Assembly: GCF_019303535.1 (NCBI RefSeq)
Contig: NZ_JACCIU010000001.1
Span: 1,488,001-1,552,000 of the forward strand
Direction of reading: 5' to 3'
DNA length: 64,000 nucleotides
Source: Lactobacillus sp. Sy-1
GTDB taxonomy: Bacteria > Bacillota > Bacilli > Lactobacillales > Lactobacillaceae
Made by a program: the position numbers and the translations under genes. The notes under the pieces were generated by a model. The model ran no database searches, had not been told where the DNA came from, and saw only the letters and a list, made by a program, of their open reading frames with translations. This document shows positions 1 through 6,189 of the stretch, piece after piece. Within the stretch, counting starts at the first letter, position 1. Each line of letters opens with the position of its first letter.

Positions 1-429
1 CCAGTATTCACCAAGCTTTGGATCGTTACCGGATTCACGCTTTACATATTCACCATTTACAACGTCTTCAAAACGAGTGTTTTCAACTAATAAAACATCG
101 CCGTCGTTCAACTTATTGATAGCATCTTCTAATTGAGGACCTTCAGTAGCTGGAACGAAAGTTACTGGCTTGTTCAATAGGTTAGAAAGCCGTTCGGCAA
201 CTGGACGAAGTGAAAGTTCCTTTTTGTCTTCTTCACTCTTAATTCTGCCAAGGTGAGAGAAGATAATTGCCTTACCACCATGATCAATCACGTAGTTAAT
301 AGTTGGAAGAGCGGCAACAATTCTATTATCGTCACCAATCACACCGTTCTTAATTGGAACGTTGAAATCAAGACGCATTAATACTTTTTTATCTTTTAAA
401 TCTAAATCAGAAACAGTTAATTTAGCCAA
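1..429 (-). CDS. pgk: Phosphoglycerate kinase, N-terminal part (runs off left edge)
   Basis: Phosphoglycerate kinase catalyses transfer of phosphate between 1,3-bisphosphoglycerate and ADP, the first ATP-yielding step of lower glycolysis, in the cytoplasm. Only the first 143 codons are inside the window. The visible N-terminus reads [24 protein letters not shown] and contains the family's RxDFNVP motif, then the conserved SHLGR segment and the ENTRF segment near the left edge. The start is a TTG codon at 429-427, chosen because GGAGG at 438-442 lies 8 nt upstream and the protein begins exactly where homologues do. It lies downstream of gap on the same strand but is separated by a terminator and has its own promoter, so it can be transcribed independently. 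Confidence 0.96.
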   Translation of the reverse strand, partial: MAKLTVSDLDLKDKKVLMRLDFNVPIKNGVIGDDNRIVAALPTINYVIDHGGKAIIFSHLGRIKSEEDKKELSLRPVAERLSNLLNKPVTFVPATEGPQLEDAINKLNDGDVLLVENTRFEDVVNGEYVKRESGNDPKLGEYW

Positions 430-469
430 TTTAGATACCTCCTAAATAGATAGTAACTTAACACCCTTA

Positions 470-498
470 ATGATACAGCATTTAACCCCTAATCTCAA
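470..498 (-). promoter_or_regulatory. Promoter of pgk
   Basis: On the minus strand TTGAGA (498-493) and TATCAT (475-470) are separated by exactly 17 nt, a good sigma-A type promoter, about 40 nt upstream of the pgk start and downstream of the gap terminator. Confidence 0.65.
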
Positions 499-535
499 AA
501 CAAAAGGCTAGCCACATTTAAATGTTAAGGATATA

Positions 536-571
536 AATAAAAAGGTGGGAGAGTAAACCTCCCCCACCTTT
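536..571 (-). terminator. Terminator after gap
   Basis: Arms AAAGGTGGG and CCCACCTTT form a stem on the minus strand, followed by a T-rich tract. It sits about 40 nt beyond the gap stop codon and splits gap from pgk. Confidence 0.85.
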
Positions 572-608
572 ATTAGTTTTAATTTATTTAATTAGTTAAA
601 ACTGCTTT

Positions 609-1619
609 TTATAGTTGAGCAAACTTCAATAAAGTACGAACCATGTTACAAGTGAAGCCCCATTCGTTATCGTACCAAGTCCAAACCTTAACTAATTGGT
701 CATCGCCAACAGTAGTTACATCAGTTTGGGTAGGGTCGAATACGGATCCGTGGGTATCACCAATGATATCGCTTGAAACGATTGGATCTTCAGCGTAACC
801 GAATGCATCGTTTCCTTCAGTGTGCTTCTTGATTGCTGCGTTAACTTCGTCAGCAGTAACCTTCTTGTCCAAGATAGCAGTTAATTCAGTTAATGAACCA
901 TCTACTAATGGAACACGTTGAGCAACACCGTTTAGCTTACCTTGTAATTCAGGAACAACTAAACCAAGAGCCTTAGCGGCACCAGTTGAATGAGGAATCG
1001 TATTTGCACTAGCAGTACGGTTATTTCTCATCTTCTTACCTCTAGGACCATCCAAGATAGCTTGAGTGGAAGTGAAGGCATGAATAGTAGTCATGGTACC
1101 AACCTTGATACCGAATTCCTTGTTCAAGAAGTAAGCTGATGGTGCAATACTACTAGTAGTACATGAACCAGCAGAAACGATCTTGTCGTCAGCATTAAGT
1201 GAATCCAAGTTAACACCAGGAACAACAGTCTTAATTTGACCAGCAGGTGCTGAAATTAAAACACGCTTTGCGCCAGCGTCCAAGTGAGCTTGTGACTTTT
1301 CTGCTGAAGTGTAGAAACCTGTACATTCAAGAACATAGTCAACACCATTGTTCTTTACCCAAGGAATTTGTGAAGCATCCTTTTCAGCGTATACAGGGTA
1401 TTCCTTACCATCAACTACGATACCAGTGTCAGTTGAAGAAACCTTACCTGGGAACTTACCGTGAGTTGAGTCATACTTTAATAAGTAAGCTAACATTGAT
1501 GGAGTAGTTAAATCGTTAATTGCTACAACTTCGATGTCGCTTGAGTTAAGTTCGTGGATCCGCTTGAAAGCTAAACGTCCAATCCGTCCAAAACCATTAA
1601 TACCAATTTTTACAGTCAT
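609..1619 (-). CDS. gap: Glyceraldehyde-3-phosphate dehydrogenase (type I)
   Basis: Oxidises glyceraldehyde-3-phosphate to 1,3-bisphosphoglycerate with NAD+ and phosphate in glycolysis. The 336-residue protein starts [15 protein letters not shown], the NAD-binding Rossmann signature, and carries the catalytic cysteine at Cys153 in the SAGSCTTSS segment. The usual Asn three residues after the Cys (SCTTN) is Ser here. The C-terminal substrate and NAD contacts WYDNEWG are intact. The start ATG at 1619 follows AGGAGG (1630-1635) at 10 nt; the open frame continues further upstream but that extension is not conserved. In many Firmicutes gap follows the repressor gene cggR; here there is no such gene, and gap stands directly after a promoter region shared back-to-back with a tRNA gene. 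Confidence 0.97.
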   Translation of the reverse strand: MTVKIGINGFGRIGRLAFKRIHELNSSDIEVVAINDLTTPSMLAYLLKYDSTHGKFPGKVSSTDTGIVVDGKEYPVYAEKDASQIPWVKNNGVDYVLECTGFYTSAEKSQAHLDAGAKRVLISAPAGQIKTVVPGVNLDSLNADDKIVSAGSCTTSSIAPSAYFLNKEFGIKVGTMTTIHAFTSTQAILDGPRGKKMRNNRTASANTIPHSTGAAKALGLVVPELQGKLNGVAQRVPLVDGSLTELTAILDKKVTADEVNAAIKKHTEGNDAFGYAEDPIVSSDIIGDTHGSVFDPTQTDVTTVGDDQLVKVWTWYDNEWGFTCNMVRTLLKFAQL

Positions 1620-1680
1620 ACTGAATTTTCCTCCTTTAGGAAATAATAAGATAAATATTATTTTAAAGCAGTACAACAGT

Positions 1681-1709
1681 ATATTACCACTTTTTGCTGC
1701 TAGTGTCAG
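1681..1709 (-). promoter_or_regulatory. Promoter of gap
   Basis: CTGACA (1709-1704) and TAATAT (1686-1681) on the minus strand are spaced by 17 nt and lie about 60 nt upstream of the gap start codon. Confidence 0.6.
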
Positions 1710-1852
1710 CCCTGGTGCTCAATAATCTTTTTTGAACCGCGGGAGCTTGAAAAACAAACACTAAGTAATAATTATCTTTAAGGGCAGTATATCAACCGCT
1801 TTCATAATTTGCAAAACATAGCGCTTATTGATTAAATTTCTGATAATCCCCC

Positions 1853-1881
1853 TTGCATTTTAGACTGTTTTACGCTATAGT
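1853..1881 (+). promoter_or_regulatory. Promoter of tRNA-Arg
   Basis: TTGCAT (1853-1858) and TATAGT (1876-1881) with a 17-nt spacer lie about 30 nt upstream of the mature tRNA 5' end. Confidence 0.65.
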
Positions 1882-1912
1882 TTTATATTGTTTGATTGAT
1901 AGATAAATCAAT

Positions 1913-1984
1913 GCGCCTGTAGTGTAATGGATAGCACGTAAGATTCCGGTTCTTGAGATGAGGGTTCGATTCCCCCCAGGCGCA
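1913..1984 (+). tRNA. tRNA-Arg, anticodon CCG
   Basis: A 72-nt cloverleaf. The acceptor arm pairs GCGCCTG (1913-1919) with CAGGCGC (1977-1983), with discriminator A at 1984. The anticodon stem TAAGA/TCTTG encloses the loop TTCCGGT, giving anticodon CCG (1946-1948), which reads CGG arginine codons. The T arm contains GGTTCGATTCC. The 3' CCA is not encoded. The gene stands alone with its own promoter and terminator. Confidence 0.95.
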
Positions 1985-1990
1985 CTAAGT

Positions 1991-2026
1991 AAAAAACCGT
2001 TAGCAGCCATGCTGTTAACGGTTTTT
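1991..2026 (+). terminator. Terminator after tRNA-Arg
   Basis: Inverted repeat AACCGTTAGCAG / CTGTTAACGGTT followed by a T run, immediately after the tRNA. Confidence 0.85.
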
Positions 2027-2177
2027 ATTGGTTCATTTGCTGGCGCTTAATGACTGCCATCATTGCACGCTACCATCGAAGCGCCGTTCAACCCCCATTC
2101 AGCATTACGTTTAAAAAAATCGGGAAAAAATAATTTTAGCAATAGTTATAAGTAATATTTTTATGAGGTGCCCTAAA

Positions 2178-2396
2178 TTGAGCAAAATAATTCCATTAAT
2201 AATCGGCTTTATTACCATTATTTTATATCTAGCGGATGCATGGATCATCATCCAAGCTAATGCTAACCATAAGTTATTGACACTATTACCAGTAATTGCC
2301 CATAATCAACCACAAGGCGGATTTGGTTGGCTAGTGGTGGCAACAATTGTTGCTACAATTGGATTGTTTATCTCATTATCGTTATTACACAAGTAA
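2178..2396 (+). CDS. Small two-helix membrane protein, unknown function
   Basis: A 72-residue hydrophobic protein that I do not recognise. It begins (M)SKIIPLIIGFITIILYLADAW, an N-terminal membrane helix of about 20 residues. A short polar stretch with an NQPQGG motif follows, then a second helix (WLVVATIVATIGLFISLSLL) ending in His-Lys. The start is taken as TTG at 2178 because GAGGTG (2165-2170) lies 7 nt upstream; an ATG at 2163 overlaps that Shine-Dalgarno sequence and is unlikely. It stands between a tRNA terminator and clpP with no operon partners. Coding status is supported by the good ribosome-binding site and the clean two-helix topology, but no function can be assigned. Confidence 0.65.
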   Translation: MSKIIPLIIGFITIILYLADAWIIIQANANHKLLTLLPVIAHNQPQGGFGWLVVATIVATIGLFISLSLLHK

Positions 2397-2556
2397 TTAA
2401 AAATGATCTCGCTATTTAATGGTCTTAGTTGTTAACGTTTCCCGCTGAAATCGAGGCGGAACGGTACTAGTACAACTGATCGTTGATTCATAAGGATGCT
2501 AATTCGGTTTAAAAAAATAGCATTAATTAGGACTACCATTCATGGTGGGCAAATGT

Positions 2557-2573
2557 TTTGACCTTCACTGACT
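2557..2573 (-). promoter_or_regulatory. CtsR-type operator at the clpP promoter
   Basis: Read on the minus strand the heptads AGTCAGT and GGTCAAA are spaced by GAA. This matches 15 of 17 positions of the known CtsR box (RGTCAAA-NAN-RGTCAAA). It overlaps the -35 element of clpP, the expected place for a repressor of heat-shock protease genes. Confidence 0.65.
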
Positions 2574-2586
2574 ATTAAGATAGAAT
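2558..2586 (+). promoter_or_regulatory. Promoter of clpP
   Basis: TTGACC (2558-2563), 17-nt spacer, TAGAAT (2581-2586). It lies 54 nt upstream of the clpP start codon. The preceding interval 2397-2550 holds only short AT-rich inverted repeats and no gene that I can see. Confidence 0.75.
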
Positions 2587-2640
2587 TTATATAGTTTAAA
2601 TTTTAAAATTATTAAATCAATATTTAGGGGGACAATTATA

Positions 2641-3249
2641 ATGAACTTAATCCCAACTGTGATTGAGCAATCCGCCAATGGCGAAAGAGCCTATGACATT
2701 TACTCACGGTTATTAAAAGACCGGATTATTATGTTATCTGGTCCAATCGAAGATGACATGGCCAACTCAATCATCGCTCAATTACTATTCTTGGACGCTC
2801 AAGATTCTGATAAGGATATTTACCTATACATTAACTCACCAGGTGGTGTGATTACATCTGGAATGGCAATCTACGATACGATGAACTTCGTTAAGTCAGA
2901 CATTCAAGTTATCGTTATGGGAATGGCTGCTTCAATGGCCAGTGTGCTTGCTTCATCTGGTACTAAGGGGAAGCGTTTTGCATTACCACACGCCCAAGTT
3001 ATGATTCACCAACCATCTGGTGGTGCCCAAGGGAAGCAAAGTGATATTGAAATCGCTGCCGAATCCATTTTGAGTGCACGGAAGATGTTAAACAAGATTT
3101 TGGCTGCTAATTCTGGTCAAACGGTTGCTAAGGTTAACCGGGATACCGATCGGGATAACTACTTGACTGCTGAAGAAGCGGTTAAGTATGGATTACTAGA
3201 TGGCATCATGACTAGTAAAAGCGAACAAGATAAAGATACTAAAAAATAA
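2641..3249 (+). CDS. clpP: ATP-dependent Clp protease proteolytic subunit
   Basis: ClpP is the serine-protease barrel that degrades substrates unfolded by ClpX, ClpC or ClpE in the cytoplasm, in protein quality control and stress responses. The 202-residue protein has the full catalytic triad: Ser98 in GMAASMAS, His123 in MIHQPSGG and Asp172 in TDRDNYL. Length and N-terminus ([21 protein letters not shown]) match lactobacillar ClpP. ATG at 2641 follows AGGGGG at about 8 nt. Regulation by CtsR is suggested by the operator over the -35 box. In related genomes clpP is usually just downstream of whiA on the same strand; here it points toward whiA, with one membrane-protein gene between. Confidence 0.98.
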   Translation: MNLIPTVIEQSANGERAYDIYSRLLKDRIIMLSGPIEDDMANSIIAQLLFLDAQDSDKDIYLYINSPGGVITSGMAIYDTMNFVKSDIQVIVMGMAASMASVLASSGTKGKRFALPHAQVMIHQPSGGAQGKQSDIEIAAESILSARKMLNKILAANSGQTVAKVNRDTDRDNYLTAEEAVKYGLLDGIMTSKSEQDKDTKK

Positions 3250-3284
3250 TTAACTCATTCTAATAAGGGTGAAATTAAATTTTA

Positions 3285-3326
3285 ATGGGTGGTTAGCTAC
3301 GAACTATAGTTGACCACCCATTTTTT
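3285..3326 (+). terminator. Terminator after clpP
   Basis: Arms ATGGGTGGT and ACCACCCAT followed by TTTTT. The stem would also work on the minus strand. Confidence 0.8.
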
Positions 3327-3329
3327 GGA

Positions 3330-3364
3330 CAAAAAACCGGCTCGGTAAGTTTCGAGTCGGTTTT
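3330..3364 (-). terminator. Terminator after the 3369-3932 membrane protein gene
   Basis: On the minus strand AACCGACTCG pairs with CGAGCCGGTT and is followed by a T run. It lies only 4 nt beyond the stop codon. Confidence 0.8.
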
Positions 3365-3368
3365 GTTA

Positions 3369-3932
3369 TTAATTGATTGCAACGCTGGTAATTGCCATTA
3401 GGACAACGTAAATCCCCATTGAAATCACCGTTGGCACCCAGTGATCAGTTAGTCCGCCCTTAAGGGCAGAAAACCAATCCCCTAGGTAATTACCTGTCGA
3501 TTGATATTTACGATTATTGATGGTTTGAACTGCAATCGTTGCCAGCATAAAAATCAGCCAGGCGTAGTTTATCCGGAAGCCAACCCAAATTAAAAACCCA
3601 CCCAGATTAGGAAACGAAAAGCCCATAATGGTCCCGGCAAAGCCACTCAGTACCAATGCAGTGCTAATAAAACAGAGCGCCTTAGTAATCCATGGCACCG
3701 GAATTAATGATAATCCTAGGTAAATAATCAGAATCCGCACGCCCGCTGATAGTGCAACTAACCACGAATTCCCATTAGGCATTCCAATCGAATTACTACT
3801 CCCACCACCGTAAATAAAGAGATTGGATAGTAACGCAATCACAAATAGTACCAGTGCAAAAATCAGCCATGATTTGACCGTATGGCGGTCGGTTTTAAGG
3901 TTTGCTTCAATCTTTTGAAATCCAGTTTCCAT
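3369..3932 (-). CDS. Multi-pass membrane protein, unknown function
   Basis: A 187-residue protein that I cannot assign to a named family. A 20-residue charged N-terminus (METGFQKIEANLKTDRHTVK) precedes about five hydrophobic segments: roughly residues 20-40, 58-78, 82-105, 108-135 and 168-186. The stretch between the last two (NNRKYQSTGNYLGDWFSALKGG) is polar. The N-terminal cytoplasmic segment followed by several helices resembles small lactobacillar membrane proteins of unknown role. ATG at 3932 is preceded by GGAGGAATTGT, a strong ribosome-binding site. It is monocistronic, convergent with clpP, and lies downstream of whiA on the same strand, where clpP would normally be expected. Confidence 0.8.
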   Translation of the reverse strand: METGFQKIEANLKTDRHTVKSWLIFALVLFVIALLSNLFIYGGGSSNSIGMPNGNSWLVALSAGVRILIIYLGLSLIPVPWITKALCFISTALVLSGFAGTIMGFSFPNLGGFLIWVGFRINYAWLIFMLATIAVQTINNRKYQSTGNYLGDWFSALKGGLTDHWVPTVISMGIYVVLMAITSVAIN

Positions 3933-4064
3933 TTACAATTCCTCCGCTTATCATAAATAATTAAAATAAAAAATTGATATCCTTAATGTCTATTATCCGT
4001 GATTTCAAAATAAAAAGCACCCTTTAATTTTAAGCAAAGGATGCTTTCGAAATGTATCAAATTA

Positions 4065-5027
4065 TTAATCATTGCTAATGGCTACAATCCGTTCTTCAGT
4101 TTGCGCCCGGATCTTTTCAGCAAAGTCGTTAATCTTTTTCAACCGGTGGTTAATTCCGGACTTCGAAATGGTCCCACTAGGCACTAGTTCTCCTAGTTCC
4201 TTTAGGGTCACTTCCTTATTTTCTAACCGAATTTCAGCAACTTCCCGTAATTTATCTGGTAGTTGGTCCAACCCAACCGTTTCAGCAATAAAATTGATGC
4301 TTGCGATTTGTTTCGTCGCTGCATTTGCCACCTTGTTCATATTGGCATTTTCACAATTGACCAGGCGGTTCACCGAATTACGCATATCCCTTACAATGCG
4401 GATATCTTCAAAGTGCAGCATCGAATTCGTGGCTCCAATTAACTGTAAGAAGTCCGCAATTTTTTCGGCGCCCTTTAAGTAGGTAATAAAGCCGCTGCGC
4501 CGACTGGTGGTCTTGGCTTCCAAGTGGTAGCGATTCATCATCTGGGTAATCATTTCATTATGGTCTTCATACAAAGAGTAAATTTCCAGATGGTAACGCG
4601 ATGTTTCGGGGTTATTAACCGAACCACTAGCCAAAAACGCGCCCCGGAGGTATGAACGAACCTGCGAATCATTGGCCAATAGTGAATCTGGAACTGTCTC
4701 CACCAATTCATAGCCATTTAAAATGCCTAAATCATCCAAAATTTCCTTAGTATTCGTGGTAATTCGCACCACGTAAACGTTATTTTTCTTTAGTTTCATG
4801 CGTTTCCGCACGATTAAATTACTCTCAACATCATAAAATTCCAATAATAACCGATAAATCCGCCGCGCGATGGCGGGATTTTCAGTCTGAACGTTCAAAA
4901 TTAAATCATGGTTAACGATTGTTAAAGAGCCATTCATTCTAATCAATGCCATTAACTCGGCCTTGGCATTCTTTTTATGCACCTTCAGCGTCGTCAATTC
5001 CTTTTTGACTTGACTAGCATACGACAT
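4065..5027 (-). CDS. whiA: DNA-binding protein WhiA
   Basis: WhiA is a conserved Gram-positive DNA-binding protein linked to cell division and chromosome segregation in Bacillus and to sporulation in Streptomyces. The 320-residue protein has an N-terminal LAGLIDADG-endonuclease-like fold (about residues 15-200) without nuclease residues, including the family segment [18 protein letters not shown]-terminal helix-turn-helix (about 230-305) carries [24 protein letters not shown]. The start is ATG 5027, 6 nt after GGAGTG; an in-frame GTG at 5036 lies inside that Shine-Dalgarno sequence. It is the last gene of a yvcK-whiA pair, the normal arrangement in Firmicutes. Confidence 0.96.
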   Translation of the reverse strand: MSYASQVKKELTTLKVHKKNAKAELMALIRMNGSLTIVNHDLILNVQTENPAIARRIYRLLLEFYDVESNLIVRKRMKLKKNNVYVVRITTNTKEILDDLGILNGYELVETVPDSLLANDSQVRSYLRGAFLASGSVNNPETSRYHLEIYSLYEDHNEMITQMMNRYHLEAKTTSRRSGFITYLKGAEKIADFLQLIGATNSMLHFEDIRIVRDMRNSVNRLVNCENANMNKVANAATKQIASINFIAETVGLDQLPDKLREVAEIRLENKEVTLKELGELVPSGTISKSGINHRLKKINDFAEKIRAQTEERIVAISND

Positions 5028-5051
5028 TTTAGTCACTCCATTCGTTATCCA

Positions 5052-6035
5052 TTAATTATTTTCAATTAACTTTAGTAGCTCGTTCGAAACCGCTACGCCG
5101 TTATGATATGCTCCGTGATTGTGTAGTTTTAAGAAATCAGATGCAATGACCTTACAATGCTGCCGTTCAAGGCCCGCTTGATCATGAGTCACCTGATTAG
5201 AGGTTTCATCTTCATTCCGCCGAATGTAATTTACCGGAACCCGCTTATTGTTAACCATTACTGCATCAACAATATTTTGGCCAAAATGGCGATTTAAAAC
5301 GGCCACGTGGTTAGAATCAGTAAATCCATTGGTCTCACCATTTTGCGTCATGATATTACAAATATACACAATTTCAGCACTCGTGTGTAAAATTGCATCA
5401 TGAACTTCTGGAATCATTAGGTTCGGTAGAATACTAGTAAATAAACTCCCCGGTCCTAATACGATTTGATCGGCATTTAGAATCGCATCGACCACTGGTT
5501 GCGCCGCCTTAGGAGCGCCCTTTTGATCGTCACGATCCACCCATACCCGTTCAATCATTTTATTAGCCTTGGTAATTTCAGACTCACCCGCTAATTTGGT
5601 TCCGTCTGTAAACTCTGCGTGAAGGGTAATTAAATCATCACTGGCAGGATAAATATGCCCCTTAACGCTCATAATTCTAGTAAGGTCTTGAACCCCTTGG
5701 AAGATGTTGCCCTTCATTTCTGATAGGGCGGTAATCAAGAGGTTCCCAATTGCATGCCCCGCTAAAAATTTGTCAGTTCCCTTAAAGCGATATTGAAAAA
5801 GATCTAAAAATTCAGGATCAGCATCAGATAGCGCTACGATGACGTTGCGAATGTCGCCTGGTGGGACCACGTTAATGTAATTTCTGAGGATTCCAGATGA
5901 TCCACCATCATCAGCAACGGTGACAATTGCGGTAATGTCAACGTCCGTGTCCTTAAGCGCCTTTAGAATCACGGGAACGCCAGTCCCCCCACCAATAACA
6001 ACGATACGGGGTTGGTGCGACTTTATCTGTGGCAT
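5052..6035 (-). CDS. yvcK: Gluconeogenesis factor YvcK (CofD-like)
   Basis: YvcK proteins bind UDP-sugars and are needed for normal cell-wall synthesis and growth on gluconeogenic carbon; they have the CofD/2-phospho-L-lactate transferase fold. The 327-residue protein opens with the glycine-rich nucleotide segment [17 protein letters not shown] and contains [10 protein letters not shown], the family's hallmark, near residue 45. [13 protein letters not shown] lies in the middle. ATG 6035 has AGGAG 10 nt upstream. It is followed 24 nt later by whiA. The gene normally between uvrA and yvcK, rapZ, is absent: only about 150 nt separates the two here. Confidence 0.95.
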   Translation of the reverse strand: MPQIKSHQPRIVVIGGGTGVPVILKALKDTDVDITAIVTVADDGGSSGILRNYINVVPPGDIRNVIVALSDADPEFLDLFQYRFKGTDKFLAGHAIGNLLITALSEMKGNIFQGVQDLTRIMSVKGHIYPASDDLITLHAEFTDGTKLAGESEITKANKMIERVWVDRDDQKGAPKAAQPVVDAILNADQIVLGPGSLFTSILPNLMIPEVHDAILHTSAEIVYICNIMTQNGETNGFTDSNHVAVLNRHFGQNIVDAVMVNNKRVPVNYIRRNEDETSNQVTHDQAGLERQHCKVIASDFLKLHNHGAYHNGVAVSNELLKLIENN

Positions 6036-6121
6036 TCTGATTACGCTCCTTATTTTTGAATTCAGGTAATTATTTTCGGTTTGTTAAGTTTATTTTAAGC
6101 CCGTTAAAGGACGTCTCTAAT

Positions 6122-6130
6122 ATTATAACA
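6122..6130 (-). promoter_or_regulatory. Extended -10 promoter for yvcK-whiA
   Basis: On the minus strand TGTTATAAT is a perfect extended -10 element, about 85 nt upstream of yvcK and just after the uvrA terminator. The -35 hexamer (CATAAA, 17 nt upstream) is weak, as expected for extended -10 promoters. Confidence 0.6.
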
Positions 6131-6160
6131 TACCTGGTGTTTCTTTTATGAACTCACTAA

Positions 6161-6186
6161 CAAAAAGACGAACATTCGGCTTTTTC
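6161..6186 (-). terminator. Terminator after uvrA
   Basis: A short hairpin on the minus strand with arms AAAAAGCCGAA and TTCGTCTTTTT, starting 4 nt beyond the uvrA stop codon. It is shorter than others in the window. Confidence 0.55.
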
Positions 6187-6189
6187 TTA

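Noticed and set aside
1790-1805. cre-like (CcpA) site upstream of gap, ATGAAAGCGGTTGATA on the minus strand.
   Set aside because: Three mismatches to the consensus at central or conserved positions and about 170 nt from the gene; too weak to call.
2042-2085. Inverted repeat GGCGCTT/AAGCGCC and minus-strand codon pattern after tRNA-Arg, perhaps a transposase or integration remnant.
   Set aside because: Only 7-bp arms, no recognisable transposase motif, no direct repeat of the tRNA 3' end, and no T run.
4072-4482. 136-codon open frame on the plus strand.
   Set aside because: Antisense to whiA, serine-rich composition typical of shadows, no promoter or ribosome-binding site.
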